From the NCBI GenBank assembly GCA_020831585.1, contig JAFIGE010000022.1, positions 1 through 49,048 of the forward strand: DNA of 49,048 nucleotides, read 5' to 3'. This document shows, piece by piece, positions 17,801 to 26,830 of the stretch. The position numbers and the translations under genes were made by a program. This stretch comes from Opitutales bacterium. Its GTDB lineage: Bacteria; Verrucomicrobiota; Verrucomicrobiia; Opitutales; Oceanipulchritudinaceae. Below the pieces are notes generated by a model that saw only the letters and a list, made by a program, of their open reading frames with translations, was not told the DNA's origin and ran no database searches. Numbering within the stretch: position 1 is the first letter of the stretch; every line of letters begins with the position of its first letter.

Positions 17801-18720
17801 ATGGCGAGGCTCACGACCTTGGCGGCGTCTCCGGCCCATCGGCGTTCGTCGTCGTTTGGGTGGCGATTGATCGGTGAAAAGATACCGATAGTGCCCAAGA
17901 CTTTTTCTTCCGAACCGATAACGGGCACCGACCACGCCGAGCGCAATCCGTGTCGTGTGATGAGGGGGCGAAAGGGTTCAAAGATAGGGTGGGTCCCAGT
18001 GTCCTGGACAATGACGGGTTCGCCGAGAGCGGCCGCCAGGCCGCAGGTGCCCGCCTGGTTACTGATGGGGATGGAGCGGAGAGCTTCTGCGATTTCAATG
18101 GGAAGGCTGGGCGCGGCTGCGAGTTCGAGGTGTTTCTCGTCTGTGGCTGTGAGGGTAATGCAGATGAGTGTGCCCGCTGGTGAAACCGCCTCCATTTTTC
18201 GGGCTAGGTGAGAGAGGATAATGGCGAGAGATTCACCCCGGAGGATCATCTCCAGCACCTCTGCCTGGCCGGAGGAAAAGCGTTCGAAGCGCCGTCGGCG
18301 TTGACGCGCGGCCACGCGGCATTGGGCTTGCTCAACGGCAAGAGGGGCGCGGTTGAGATCGCGTGAAGTGAGGATGTCCTCCGCTCCCTTTCTCATGATT
18401 TCGACCGCTAGTGTTGCCTCCGGCATATCCTCGAAGGCGACGATCACGGGGACCTCTGTTCCGATCGCGCGAATATTTTCAAGTTGTTCACGAGCGGAGA
18501 GACCGCTGGGGTTGTGTGCGCAGATGACGACGTCCCAGGGTGCCTTCTGCAAATGTTCGGACAACTCGTTCCGATTGGTGGCATACTCCATATAGATGGA
18601 GCGATTCGCCTGCAAAGCATCCCTGACTTGTTCGGCCAGGGCACCGGGAGCGCCTGCCCAGAGTAGGCGAAGCTGCGTATCGTTATTTGCCGTAGACATC
18701 AATGAGTTAGGCCCAGCCAT
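14869..18720 (-). CDS. Multi-sensor hybrid histidine kinase (1283 aa) with degenerate N-terminal receiver
   Basis: Large cytoplasmic signalling protein. Rough domain order: receiver-like fold (17-130), GAF (165-310), PAS/PAC (320-440), GAF (450-610), GAF (620-775), PAS (782-900), HisKA with His920 in GGIAHDLNN, HATPase (about 1015-1135; [27 protein letters not shown]) and receiver with Asp1211 in [11 protein letters not shown]. The first receiver has no phosphoacceptor: the site reads VICAHNPSG and the conserved Lys is Ser, so it is probably a protein-interaction module. No membrane segments are seen, and the GAF domains suggest small-molecule or redox sensing. Start is ATG 18720 or the in-frame ATG 18699. 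ExoD follows directly and may be a functional partner. Confidence 0.9.
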   Translation of the reverse strand: MAGPNSLMSTANNDTQLRLLWAGAPGALAEQVRDALQANRSIYMEYATNRNELSEHLQKAPWDVVICAHNPSGLSAREQLENIRAIGTEVPVIVAFEDMPEATLAVEIMRKGAEDILTSRDLNRAPLAVEQAQCRVAARQRRRRFERFSSGQAEVLEMILRGESLAIILSHLARKMEAVSPAGTLICITLTATDEKHLELAAAPSLPIEIAEALRSIPISNQAGTCGLAAALGEPVIVQDTGTHPIFEPFRPLITRHGLRSAWSVPVIGSEEKVLGTIGIFSPINRHPNDDERRWAGDAAKVVSLAIERTRAGTQLRESERRLQALARATNDALWEWDLTTNEVHWNEGLTRLFGYKLEDLPRDPDYWTTRIHPEDREGFYESLQNSIRQGEEKWVKEYRFLHAGGAIAHVLDRAYIIRDAAGRATRVVGGVTDLTDHKSIELSLARSNRALQLLSAFNEALIRADNEQELLAEACRLAVDIGGYPLSWVGFAPAHNPGILRPTAHSGTDTAYVQAISLVWNERTPSREGAPARILSSGQSFQCADVRVTPGIFLEDGKTWREEHGGLLLLPLETEDQVFGVMALHTPIGKRPRDDETDLLRNLADDLAYGIQSMRSRRARRQLESAVIKVASSVSSATGSTFFHNLARDVTEALGVRGAGVVRTVVGEPGMLQTIGAWIDGKSVDNLKFTAADTPCAELFTEDEVVIPADLRRKFPSMPAAFESEAFVGRCLINAQGNPVGCLFILFSSRLEDTTFAASMLRIFAARAAAEISRAESEARIHEQASLLDKAQDAIIVRTLDHRIEYWNKGAENLFGWTAEEIRGKTAFDLLPPETDAFEDAQQAVLRDGEWIGELEHVSKSGKRILAETRLTLIESATEGTPQILSLHTNITERKQLERQLLRAQRMESIGTLAGGIAHDLNNVLAPISMAIDLLRSYMTEPRCHRLLETIASSAKRGADMVGQVLSFARGMDGRRIEVQVRHILNDVHKILRETFPKNIDLKYRVQRDLSPVRGDPTQIHQVLLNLCVNARDAMESGGTLSIFAGNVDVSTPGVATTPDLQPGPYAMIQVSDTGCGIDPAHLEQIFDPFFTTKEIGKGTGLGLSTSQAIVRSHGGFFRVESTPGQGTTFSVYFPTVTQAKPAVQDNEAIALPIGNQQQILVIDDEAAIREITKDTLETYGYRVLLAANGAEGVSLYQTHRTEIEAVIVDMMMPVMDGTATVEAILDANPAARIIAVSGISGDRASLRAVRNQVHYFLTKPYSTETLLTSLHEMLSESTNKS

Positions 18721-18907
18721 CGTGGGGATTCAATCGAGGGAAGACACAAGACTAGGAAGAGGGATTGAGGAAAGCGGTTTTGCCTATGGCAACCTATCTT
18801 TCTGCAATCTTGTGAGGTTTGCGGGGCAGCGTGCTTATTCTCCGGGGCACCTGCTCCCGCAAAAAGGCCTCGCCTCCAGAGATATCGCTTTCCTTACTCT
18901 TGACCAG

Positions 18908-19186
18908 ATGAATGCGCCGAAGATGCATGAGCGGGTCTACTTTTCGGGCCACGTGCAGGGGGTGGGGTTTCGCTACCAAACGCGCCGGATCGCCTGCGAA
19001 TTTGAAGTGGCGGGCTATGTGCGGAACCTTCCCGATGGCCGCGTGGAAATGGAAGCGGTGGGCGAAGCCGGCGAGGTGAACGCTTTCATTGCGGCGGTGG
19101 GTGACCGATTAAGCATGTACATCCGCCGGACCGAGCGCCAGGCGATGGAGGTGGCCGGCAACTTTAATGGCTTTGTTATTCGTTGA
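18908..19186 (+). CDS. acyP: Acylphosphatase
   Basis: A 92-residue protein hydrolysing carboxyl-phosphate bonds such as acetyl-phosphate. The signature VYFSGHVQGVGFRYQTRR carries the catalytic Arg, and GYVRNLPDGRVEMEAVG the catalytic Asn; both are intact. ATG 18908 gives the normal size for the family; the longer open frame upstream is not coding. Six bp separate it from the ABC ATPase gene, so it heads that operon. Divergent from the large kinase, with 187 bp between the two starts. A link to acyl-phosphates made by the BMC is only speculation. Confidence 0.92.
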   Translation: MNAPKMHERVYFSGHVQGVGFRYQTRRIACEFEVAGYVRNLPDGRVEMEAVGEAGEVNAFIAAVGDRLSMYIRRTERQAMEVAGNFNGFVIR

Positions 19187-19192
19187 ACAGGT

Positions 19193-19951
19193 ATGGCTCT
19201 GATCGAGCTTATCGCGGTAAAAAAGACCTTTCGCTCCAGCGGGAGAGGGGTGGAGGCGTTGCGGGGAGTGAGCCTCTCGGCGGCTGCGGGAGAGGTGACT
19301 GTGCTGCTCGGTCCGAATGGTTCGGGCAAATCCACGGCACTCAAGATCCTCGTGGGTCTGATGGGTGCCGATGCCGGAACCTGTCGTCTATTTGGCGGTA
19401 ATCCGGAGGACCCGGCGATACGCCGACGCTTTGGATACATGCCGGAGGGTGCTTATTTCAACGGCATGGCCAAGGGCGGGGCGAGCCTTCGTTTTTTGGG
19501 CCGCCTCAGCGGATTGCACGGGGCGCGCTTGGCGAAACGCATAGCCGAGGTGGCCGCCGTCACGGGCATCCGCGATTGTCTGAATCGTCCGGTCCGTACC
19601 TATTCGAAAGGGGAAGCGCAGCGATTGGGCTTAGCCCAGGCGCTCTTGCATGAGCCGGAAGTGCTCATCCTCGACGAACCCACGACGGGTCTCGATCCCC
19701 TGGCGACTCATCGCTTTCTTGAGACCTTGCGAGAAATCCGCGCCGGAGGAACCGGTATCCTCCTCTGTACCCATGCTCTGGCTCAGGTGGAAACGCTGTG
19801 TGACGCGGTAGTTATCCTCAACAGCGGTGAGGTGGCCGCGCAAGGGTCGTTGCCGGAGCTGCTGTTGAAATTCGGGGCGACTTCTCTAGAGGATCTGTTT
19901 CTGCGGTTGTGCGCGTCGCCCCGCCGCCCTCGCGCCGAGGTGAGCCCATGA
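19193..19951 (+). CDS. ABC transporter ATP-binding protein
   Basis: A 252-residue nucleotide-binding subunit: Walker A LLGPNGSGKST, a signature loop YSKGEAQRLGLAQAL (YSKGE instead of LSGGQ, common in the export-type CcmA/DrrA branch), Walker B VLILDEPTTGLDP and switch His in CTHAL. A C-terminal LPELLLKFGATSLEDLFLRL tail is typical of this branch. Its stop overlaps the permease start (ATGA at 19948). It probably drives export or membrane remodelling; the substrate is unknown. Confidence 0.92.
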   Translation: MALIELIAVKKTFRSSGRGVEALRGVSLSAAAGEVTVLLGPNGSGKSTALKILVGLMGADAGTCRLFGGNPEDPAIRRRFGYMPEGAYFNGMAKGGASLRFLGRLSGLHGARLAKRIAEVAAVTGIRDCLNRPVRTYSKGEAQRLGLAQALLHEPEVLILDEPTTGLDPLATHRFLETLREIRAGGTGILLCTHALAQVETLCDAVVILNSGEVAAQGSLPELLLKFGATSLEDLFLRLCASPRRPRAEVSP

Positions 19952-20784
19952 TTCAAATCCCTTCAAATGGCCGATTGTTTCTGCTCATTGCGCTGGAAAC
20001 CCTCTGTGAGGCAGCTCGCCGCCGGGTTGGGCAAGCTCTGCTTTGGGTGGCGATTGCCTTTCTTTTCCTCGGTTGGTTTTTTGCCGAAATTGATTTTGGT
20101 GGGGACCGTGTGCGTTTTGGGGTGCAGTTTGGTTTTGGGGTCCTTTTTCTATTTGGGACAGCAGCGGCGATTCTTCTTCCGGCGCTCATTCTCCACGCGA
20201 CAATGGAGAGCCGGACGCACTGGATGATCCTTTCCAGACCCGTGCGGGCAGAGGTCTATGTGCTCGGTTTGTGGGGAGGCGTGGTCCTCACGCTTTGGCT
20301 TTTCACTTCTTTTTTGGCCTTGTTTGTGAGCGGCCTTTTGTGGGTCTTGTGGCCGGGGGTCGCGGATGTGCCTCCCGGCATGGAGGCACCGGCAGGTCCG
20401 GAATTTTCTGCATTCGGGTTCTTGTTGCAATGGATGCTGCAGGGGTTGCGCCTCTCGTTGATCGCGGCGGTGAGCCTGTTTTTTGCCGTTTTCTTTCGGG
20501 CGGTCGCACCGGCTCTGGTGGTGACCGTGATTGCAGTGCTGATTGGTGAGATGCGCGGGGTGGCCGAGGCGGTTTATGCGCGTGGCGAAGGCGGAGCGGG
20601 CATGGTTGTGGGGTGGATATTCAGAGTCTTTCCGGATCTTGCCGGTTTTCATGGGCATGATCGCGTTTTCGGCGGGGGTGTCGGCGCGGTTGATTTGGCA
20701 ATGTTGGCCGGTCATGCCGTTCTTTATGGGGGAGCGATCCTTGTCTTTGCCGCTGTGCTCTTTGGAAAGCGGAAAGCGCAGTGA
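19948..20784 (+). CDS. ABC transporter permease (ABC-2-like)
   Basis: A 278-residue membrane protein with about six hydrophobic segments: LLWVAIAFLFLGWFF, a long FGFGVLFLFGTAAAILLPALIL, GGVVLTLWLFTSFLALFVSGLLWVLW, two central ones and a last near the C-terminus. The gene overlaps the ATPase gene by 4 bp and touches the next gene (TGATG), so the three are made together. A conserved-looking ESRTHWMILSRPVRAEVYVLG between spans 2 and 3 resembles the coupling region of ABC-2 permeases. It is assigned as permease by topology and context. Confidence 0.85.
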   Translation: MIQIPSNGRLFLLIALETLCEAARRRVGQALLWVAIAFLFLGWFFAEIDFGGDRVRFGVQFGFGVLFLFGTAAAILLPALILHATMESRTHWMILSRPVRAEVYVLGLWGGVVLTLWLFTSFLALFVSGLLWVLWPGVADVPPGMEAPAGPEFSAFGFLLQWMLQGLRLSLIAAVSLFFAVFFRAVAPALVVTVIAVLIGEMRGVAEAVYARGEGGAGMVVGWIFRVFPDLAGFHGHDRVFGGGVGAVDLAMLAGHAVLYGGAILVFAAVLFGKRKAQ

Positions 20785-21548
20785 TGCAAAGTGCCGTCAG
20801 CACATGTATGAAGAGGGGGCTTGTATACGGGGCAATCGTTTTCCTCGGGCTTGTCGGGATGGGGCTGCGTATTCCCGGAGTCGGACCGGATGAGGCCGCG
20901 CAGACCGCTTCGGCTCAGGTCTCCAGTGATGTGTCGGCGGCCTTCCTCGGCGGTTTGCGCCCGACCGTCGCGAATCTTATTTGGATCCAGGCATACGGGC
21001 ATTGGGAACGCCGTGATGTGGCCGCCCTGGAGCAATCGGTTGGCTGGGTTTTGCGACTGGAACCGCGCAACCGCGCATTTTGGGTCCAGAGTGCGCGCAT
21101 GTTTGCCTACGATGTTCCCCGCTGGGAAGCGCGGGCGGCTCTCGGTCCTGGTTTTCACGATCCGGAAGTGATTCAACCCTTTCGGCTGCGCGGCGCGGAG
21201 CGAGCTTTGGTATATCTGGACGCCGCGACCCTCTTTTTCCCGGAGGATCCGGTGATCGAGGTCGACCGGGCACTTTTGCACCTGAATGTCACCGGAGATC
21301 TGGCGGCGGCGGCCCAAGCTTTTCGGGCGGCTTGGGAAGCTCCCGGCGGCCCGTATTTTGCGGCCCGGCTCTATGGAGAGCTGCTCCGGCGATTGGGGCA
21401 AACCGAAGATGCGCTTGCCTGGTATATCGCGCTCTTGCCCGGGTTGGACGAGAGTTCCCCCGCTGCGCAGCGCGAAACCGTGCTTCGCCGCATCGTCGAC
21501 ATCGAAAGAGAGCTGGACAACCCGGGTGCATTTTCCGGGGAAAATTAA
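20784..21548 (+). CDS. Membrane-anchored TPR-like protein of the ABC operon
   Basis: A 254-residue protein with one N-terminal membrane segment (GLVYGAIVFLGLVGMGLRI) and a helical remainder, probably periplasmic. Stretches such as GGLRPTVANLIWIQAYGHWERRD, VGWVLRLEPRNRAFWVQSARM, AAAAQAFRAAWEAP and LYGELLRRLGQTEDALAWYIALL fit TPR-type helix pairs. The start is ATG 20784, overlapping the permease stop by one base. I do not recognise a named family. Similar TPR proteins next to ABC-2 systems may act as periplasmic adaptors, but that is inference. Confidence 0.75.
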   Translation: MQSAVSTCMKRGLVYGAIVFLGLVGMGLRIPGVGPDEAAQTASAQVSSDVSAAFLGGLRPTVANLIWIQAYGHWERRDVAALEQSVGWVLRLEPRNRAFWVQSARMFAYDVPRWEARAALGPGFHDPEVIQPFRLRGAERALVYLDAATLFFPEDPVIEVDRALLHLNVTGDLAAAAQAFRAAWEAPGGPYFAARLYGELLRRLGQTEDALAWYIALLPGLDESSPAAQRETVLRRIVDIERELDNPGAFSGEN

Positions 21549-21597
21549 CCTTGCCAGAACCCTGCCCTCTACGCCAATTTTGATCGCTTTTATTGAA

Positions 21598-21673
21598 GCC
21601 AGCCTAGCTCAGTTGGTAGAGCAGCTCATTCGTAATGAGCAGGTCGTCGGTTCAAGTCCGATGGCTGGCTCCA
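21598..21673 (+). tRNA. tRNA-Thr(CGT)
   Basis: A complete 76-nt cloverleaf: acceptor GCCAGCC/GGCTGGC, D arm GCTC/GAGC, anticodon stem GCTCA/TGAGC around loop TTCGTAA (anticodon CGT), T arm with TTCAAGT, and encoded CCA. It reads ACG threonine codons. Confidence 0.96.
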
Positions 21674-21930
21674 TTTTCCTCCGGCAAACAGGGATGTTGA
21701 GTGGGGATTGTCTCCTTGGGGGAAGGATGGCGCGTAATGGAGTGTGCGGGGATTTTTTAGGCGTGGATTTTCGCCCAGGGTCAATGGCCTTGAGGGATTG
21801 GGAATGGGCGCATCGCTCCTTCTTTCAGCGTTCGCCCGCTGCCGTATCCGCCGCACCTGAAAAACTGATTTTTTTAAATTTCCCTATTGACACAGGGACT
21901 TTCCAAGACCTTTCTCCTCAACTTTATTTT

Positions 21931-22006
<76 letters not shown>

Positions 22007-22010
22007 CTTT

Positions 22011-22035
22011 CCCGCCCGAAAAGGCGGGTTTTTTT
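22011..22035 (+). terminator. Intrinsic terminator after tRNA-Gly
   Basis: CCCGCC (22011-22016) and GGCGGG (22023-22028) form a GC-only stem with a 6-nt loop, followed by seven T residues (22029-22035), 4 bp past the tRNA end. A textbook rho-independent terminator. Confidence 0.93.
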
Positions 22036-22527
22036 ATGTCGGGACACGGAGATTTTCAGAGTCCGGGAACTCTCCTTTCACTATTTCTTCCCGGCGAGAC
22101 CTCGCCTCAAATCGTCCTTGGGGGCGGGTTGTCAGCCCGGCCGGGCGTTCCTCTGCCGCGCTGCCCAATCTCCCAAGTGGACCCATCAGTCTATTATTAT
22201 TATGAACTCTGCTCGGAGGTATTGAGTTTGCTTATGCAGCAGTTTTTGAGCAGGCACTCTCAAAAGAAGGGACTGCCCGCCAGCTATAAGGGTGTGTAAC
22301 GCGTTGCTATAAGCGCGACTTGCGCGGGTGAGCGCGTTTTGTGATAATGATTTTGCGTGGAATTGGTTCGAAAAAGGCACCTTGGAAAGCGTCAAAGCGG
22401 GGGGGAGGACCGGCGAATCCGGGTGCGATTTTTCTATTGCCTCGCTTAGGCAAGAATCCCTCAATTGCGCCCAGATTCGGGGAGGAGGTTTCCTTTCCGA
22501 GCCTTTCAAGACTGCTTACAACTACGC
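22036..22527. other. 492-bp non-coding region before the respiratory operon
   Basis: No convincing gene on either strand; the open frames here lack family features and run through the tRNAs or a GC-rich antisense. It contains a short TAT microsatellite near 22191-22203, a repeated GCTATAAG, and the promoter candidate described separately. It probably holds the control region of the act-cco operon. Confidence 0.55.
22320..22348 (+). promoter_or_regulatory. Candidate extended -10 promoter for the act-cco operon
   Basis: TGTGATAAT (22340-22348) is an extended -10 element with GATAAT; TTGCGC lies 17 bp upstream (22320-22325). The -35 matches the consensus at only three of six positions, typical where an extended -10 compensates. 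It would leave a leader of about 170 nt before the ORF at 22528. Confidence 0.35.
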
Positions 22528-22725
22528 ATGCCTGTGGAAAAAAAATTGAATCGAAAGACCTTCCTCGCTTCGGCGGGGGCGGCTTTGGTGGCCGTCGGGA
22601 CACTGGGGGGGCACCTCTTCAGGAGTTCCCCGGAATCCGCTCCCCGTGAGGCCACGGGCGAATCGGCGCGCAATGTTCCGCGCACCGATCCACGAGCCGT
22701 TCCTTACGGTCGGATGGACGTTTGA
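22528..22725 (+). CDS. Small Tat-like/signal-anchored protein upstream of actA
   Basis: A 65-residue ORF ending 38 bp before actA. It begins with a basic stretch and an N-R-K-T-F-L motif, then a hydrophobic segment ASAGAALVAVGTLGGH, giving a Tat-like or membrane-anchor N-terminus; the Arg pair of a classical Tat motif is Arg-Lys here. The rest is short, charged and ends PRAVPYGRMDV. No family is recognised. Supporting it: position, strand and a plausible N-terminus. Against it: no Shine-Dalgarno sequence and small size. Confidence 0.45.
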   Translation: MPVEKKLNRKTFLASAGAALVAVGTLGGHLFRSSPESAPREATGESARNVPRTDPRAVPYGRMDV

Positions 22726-22763
22726 GTCCGCGATTTTCCTTTCCCTTCTAGCGTCACCAAGGC

Positions 22764-23417
22764 ATGGCCAATCTCTTTCCGAAATCCGCAAACAACGTTC
22801 CCGCGCAAATCGCCCTCATTCTGGGCATTCTGGCTGTCACAACAGTCGCCGGGGTTACGTATTATTTCACGCCCAAATACACGCGGGTCGGCTATATGCC
22901 CACGCAGCCGGTTCCTTACAGCCACTACCTGCACGCGGAGCAGCTCGGGATCGATTGCCGCTATTGCCACACGCATGTGAATCAATCCGGCCACGCCAAT
23001 GTGCCGGCGGCGGAGATCTGCATGAACTGCCACACCCACGTGCAGCGCGAGAGCCCGCTGCTTGAGCTTGTCCGCGACAGTTATCTGAATAATGAACCGA
23101 TTGAGTGGGTGCGTATCCACAAAGTTCCGGATTATGTGTATTTTAACCATGCCGTGCACGTGAACCGCGGCATCAGCTGCGTGGAGTGCCACGGCCAGGT
23201 GAATGAGATGGAGGTCGTCTGGCACGACCAACCCTTCTCCATGGCCTGGTGCCTGGAGTGCCACCGCAACCCGGAACAGTTTATTCGTCCGCTGGATCAG
23301 GTCTATAATTTGAATTGGACGCCCGACAACGCGGAGGCCCACGCACAATGGGCGCGCGAACAAGTTGTCGCTTGGAATGTGAACCCTCCGCAAAGCTGCT
23401 CCGGCTGCCACCAATGA
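22764..23417 (+). CDS. actA: Alternative complex III pentahaem cytochrome c subunit ActA
   Basis: A 217-residue membrane-anchored cytochrome with five CXXCH haem sites (CRYCH, CMNCH, CVECH, CLECH, CSGCH). A single N-terminal span (AQIALILGILAVTTVAGVTYYF) anchors it facing the periplasm. In ACIII (quinol:electron acceptor oxidoreductase) ActA passes electrons from ActB towards a cytochrome c or oxidase. Many His residues outside CXXCH can serve as distal ligands. Its stop overlaps the actB start (ATGA at 23414). Confidence 0.95.
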   Translation: MANLFPKSANNVPAQIALILGILAVTTVAGVTYYFTPKYTRVGYMPTQPVPYSHYLHAEQLGIDCRYCHTHVNQSGHANVPAAEICMNCHTHVQRESPLLELVRDSYLNNEPIEWVRIHKVPDYVYFNHAVHVNRGISCVECHGQVNEMEVVWHDQPFSMAWCLECHRNPEQFIRPLDQVYNLNWTPDNAEAHAQWAREQVVAWNVNPPQSCSGCHQ

Positions 23418-26400
23418 GTTCGAAAACCACTGAGCCTAACGCTGCCGCCACCCCGTCCACCGTTCCGACCGACGGGCGGGCTTACTGGCGCAGCCTCGAT
23501 GAATTGGCCGAGCGCCCCGACTTCAAGGAGTGGCTCCACAGGGAGTTTCCGCAGGGTGCTTCGGAGGCCGACGGCGTCAACCGCCGGCACTTCCTCAAGA
23601 TCATGGCGGCCTCTTTTGCGCTTTCCGGCGCGGGCCTGGCTGGCTGCCGCCGCCCGGAGAAGTACATTGTCCCCTACGGCAAGCAGCCGGAGAACTCCAT
23701 TCCCGGCATCCCGGTATACTACTCGACGAGCTTTCCCGATGCGGTGGACAACCTGCCGCTCATCGTCGAGACGCACCAAAACCGCCCCACCCACATTGAG
23801 GGCAATCCGAAGTATGCCCCTTACGGCGGTGCGGTGAATGCTTTTGCCAGCGCGTCCGTCCTCAATCTTTACGATCCGGACCGTATGACGGCGTCCACCC
23901 GGGGTCGCCGCCGCGTCTCCAAGGATGCCGTGAACGACCACCTCGAGGCCCTGCGCGAACGCTTCGCGCCCACCGGTGGCACGGGCCTGGCCGTCCTCGC
24001 CGCGCCTTCGACCTCGCCGAGCCGCGAGCGCCTCATGCGCCAACTGCGGGATCAGTTCCCCCGGATGACCTGGGCGGAATACGAGCCCGCCGCCCGCGAT
24101 AACGGCGACCGCGCCGCCACCGCGCTCTTCAACGGTGACCCGACCCGTCCCGTCTACGATCTTGCCGCTGCGAAGCGCATCCTTTCTATCGACAGCGATT
24201 TCCTCGGTGTCTCCGAACCCGGTGCCAACGGGCTCCAGCGCGGCTTTGCCAAGGGGCGCAAAGTTCGCAACCGCGACGAAGCCGCCACCATGAGCCGTCT
24301 CTACGTGGCCGAGAGTCCCTTCACATCGACCGGGGCGATGGCCGATCACCGGCTGCGTTTGGCGAGTTCCCGCATGGCTTCTCTCGCCGCCCTCGTTGCA
24401 GCAGAGGTGCTCGACCAGCTGGGACAGGAACGCGATCTCGCGCAAAACCTGCGCAGCCAAGCCGCCGGACTCGAATCCCACCAGCAGTGGGTTTCGGAGT
24501 GTGTGCGCGATCTTCTCGCCGAGCGCGGGGGCAGCGTTGTCCTCGCCGGCGCGCATCTGCCGGTGGCTGTGCACCAGCTCGTCGTTCTCATCAATGAGAA
24601 GATTGGTGCCAACGGGCACACCGTGCGCTACGTGCGCAAGCCGCGCGCCCGCCGCGACAATCTGGAATCCCTCGTGCAAAGCATCGGCGAGGGTAGGGTG
24701 GAGACGCTTATCGTTCTCGGTGGCAACCCCGCTTACGATTTTCCCGCCGACCTCGACTGGTCCGTCCTCCGGGGACGCGTGAACGAGGTCATCCGCCACG
24801 GATACTATTTCGACGAGACCGGCCTCGATGCCGATTGGAGCATCGCTTCGACCCATTATCTGGAGGCGTGGAGCGACGGGCGCGCTTACGATGGCACCTA
24901 CGTGCCCGTGCAGCCCATGATTCTGCCGCTCTTCGAGGGGATCTCCGAGCTTGAGCTGCTCTCCCGCCTCGCCGGCACGAGTCGCGCCGATGCCTTTGAG
25001 ATCGTGCTCGAAACCTTCCGCACAGATGTCTCGCCCGGTGCCTCCCGGCACGACTTCAACCGCTTCCTCAGCGAGGGCTTTCTCGCCGACTCCGCGTTCC
25101 CCGCCGTCACGACAGCCCTTTCCACGAGCAATCTCCGCTCCGTCCTCGCGCGGGCCGATTTCCGCTCCGCCGCGCCGTCTTCCGGTTCGCTGTCCGTTCG
25201 CCTCGTCAAGGACACCAAGGTGGGCGACGGCTTCTACGCCAACAACGGTTGGCTCCAGGAGCTGCCCGATCCCATGACGAAGCTCACTTGGGACAATGCC
25301 ATCACGATCAGTCCCGCCCTCGCCCGCGAACTGGGCTACGATGTGAAGTCGGGCAGGTTCCTCATCGGCGGGATCGCGGCGGCGCGTGGCAATGTGCGTG
25401 GCAGCCGCGAGTTTGCCCCCGTCGGGGAGTTGACAATCGACGGCGTCACTTTGCGTGGTCCCGTGCAAATCCAGCCCGGACTGCCGGACTATGAGGTGGT
25501 CATTCCCATCGGTTATGGTCGTCGCCGGACCGGTCGCGTGGGTTCTGGGGTGGGCTTCAGCGCCTACCCGGCCCTTACCCACACCCATGGTCTGAGCCGG
25601 ACCGGAGCCACCATCACCCTCACGCGCGACACCTTCCTTCTCGCCAATACCCAGATGCACTGGAACATGGAGGGACGCGCGATTATCCGCGAGGCCAACG
25701 TGTCCACCCACCTCGCCAATTCCAATTGGGCCAACGAGATGGGCATGGAGTCCCACTCCCCGCCGATTTACGGCAAAGACAAGGACATGTCGCTGGCCGA
25801 GAAGTCGCTCACGCAACCACGCGGAGCTTCCTCTCACCACCTCCCGGCCTTTGGTGAACCCGCCCCGAATCTGCGCGTCTGGCGTGATCCCGAGGCGCGG
25901 GCGCAGTTTATCCCCGAGCAGCAGTGGGGGATGAGTATCGACCTCAATACCTGCACGGGCTGCAATGTCTGTGTCATCGCCTGTCAGAGCGAAAACAACA
26001 TCCCCATTGTGGGCAAGGATCAGGTGGCGCGTGGTCGTGAGATGTCGTGGATCCGCCTCGACCGCTACTACAGCACCGGCGACATCGACGAAAATCGGGA
26101 AATGCTTCCGGCAGATCCGCAGGCCTCTGTCATGCCCATGGCCTGTGTGCACTGCGAGCGCGCACCCTGCGAGCAGGTTTGCCCGGTCAATGCCACCGTG
26201 CACGATACCCAGGGGCTCAACGTGATGGCCTACAACCGCTGCGTGGGCACCCGCTATTGCGCCAACAACTGCCCCTACAAGGTTCGCCGCTTCAATTTCT
26301 TCGATTACAACAAGCGCGCCATCGACGAGTTCTACAAGGGCCCGCTCGGTCGCAATCTATACAAGACCGAAGGGGGCATCCTCGCATCCATGCAGCGCAA

Positions 26401-26800
26401 CCCCGATGTCACGGTGCGCATGCGCGGTGTCATGGAAAAGTGCACCTACTGCACTCAGCGCATCCAGGCCGCGCGCATTGCCCAGAAGGTCAAGGCGCGG
26501 GACAGCAACAACATCCACATTCCCGAGGGTGCCTTCAAAGTTGCCTGCCAGGCTGCCTGCCCGACGGAGTCGATTGTCTTTGGGGACATCTCCAACACCG
26601 AATCTGCTGTTTACAAGGCGAAGGATAATGATCGCGACTACGCCGTTCTGGGCTACCTGAACGTGCGCCCGCGCACCACCTACCTCGCCCGTCTGCGCAA
26701 CCCCAATCCGGCCATGCCCGACTACCGCAAGTATCCGGGCAGCTACGAGGAATACAAGGGCATGCAGCCCCAACCGCGCGCGGTCCCCGAACCCGCCTGA
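23414..26800 (+). CDS. actB: Alternative complex III iron-sulfur subunit ActB
   Basis: A 1128-residue fusion of a molybdopterin-oxidoreductase-like part (about 60-790) and a ferredoxin-like part (about 830-1085). The N-terminus has a twin-arginine motif (VNRRHFLKIMAAS, residues about 56-68) and a following SGAGLAGC. Cluster motifs are CTGCNVCVIAC, CVHCERAPCEQVCP, CVGTRYCANNCP, CTYCTQRI and CQAACP, enough for three [4Fe-4S] and one [3Fe-4S] as in known ACIII structures. The ActB Mo-like domain carries no molybdenum cofactor in characterised complexes. ATG 23414 is used; the frame is open further upstream inside actA but not coding there. Confidence 0.95.
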   Translation: MSSKTTEPNAAATPSTVPTDGRAYWRSLDELAERPDFKEWLHREFPQGASEADGVNRRHFLKIMAASFALSGAGLAGCRRPEKYIVPYGKQPENSIPGIPVYYSTSFPDAVDNLPLIVETHQNRPTHIEGNPKYAPYGGAVNAFASASVLNLYDPDRMTASTRGRRRVSKDAVNDHLEALRERFAPTGGTGLAVLAAPSTSPSRERLMRQLRDQFPRMTWAEYEPAARDNGDRAATALFNGDPTRPVYDLAAAKRILSIDSDFLGVSEPGANGLQRGFAKGRKVRNRDEAATMSRLYVAESPFTSTGAMADHRLRLASSRMASLAALVAAEVLDQLGQERDLAQNLRSQAAGLESHQQWVSECVRDLLAERGGSVVLAGAHLPVAVHQLVVLINEKIGANGHTVRYVRKPRARRDNLESLVQSIGEGRVETLIVLGGNPAYDFPADLDWSVLRGRVNEVIRHGYYFDETGLDADWSIASTHYLEAWSDGRAYDGTYVPVQPMILPLFEGISELELLSRLAGTSRADAFEIVLETFRTDVSPGASRHDFNRFLSEGFLADSAFPAVTTALSTSNLRSVLARADFRSAAPSSGSLSVRLVKDTKVGDGFYANNGWLQELPDPMTKLTWDNAITISPALARELGYDVKSGRFLIGGIAAARGNVRGSREFAPVGELTIDGVTLRGPVQIQPGLPDYEVVIPIGYGRRRTGRVGSGVGFSAYPALTHTHGLSRTGATITLTRDTFLLANTQMHWNMEGRAIIREANVSTHLANSNWANEMGMESHSPPIYGKDKDMSLAEKSLTQPRGASSHHLPAFGEPAPNLRVWRDPEARAQFIPEQQWGMSIDLNTCTGCNVCVIACQSENNIPIVGKDQVARGREMSWIRLDRYYSTGDIDENREMLPADPQASVMPMACVHCERAPCEQVCPVNATVHDTQGLNVMAYNRCVGTRYCANNCPYKVRRFNFFDYNKRAIDEFYKGPLGRNLYKTEGGILASMQRNPDVTVRMRGVMEKCTYCTQRIQAARIAQKVKARDSNNIHIPEGAFKVACQAACPTESIVFGDISNTESAVYKAKDNDRDYAVLGYLNVRPRTTYLARLRNPNPAMPDYRKYPGSYEEYKGMQPQPRAVPEPA

Positions 26801-26830
26801 TTGCTATCCACCTTCAACGACTGAGAAACC

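Noticed and set aside
22191-22203. Short TAT repeat
   Set aside because: Four units only, no evident role.
23303-26203. 966-codon open frame antisense to actB
   Set aside because: GC-rich codon bias in actB keeps the opposite frame free of stops. No domain is recognisable, while the plus-strand ActB motifs are unambiguous. The same applies to long antisense frames at 26804-28747, 35407-37440, 43212-45455 and 45433-47268.
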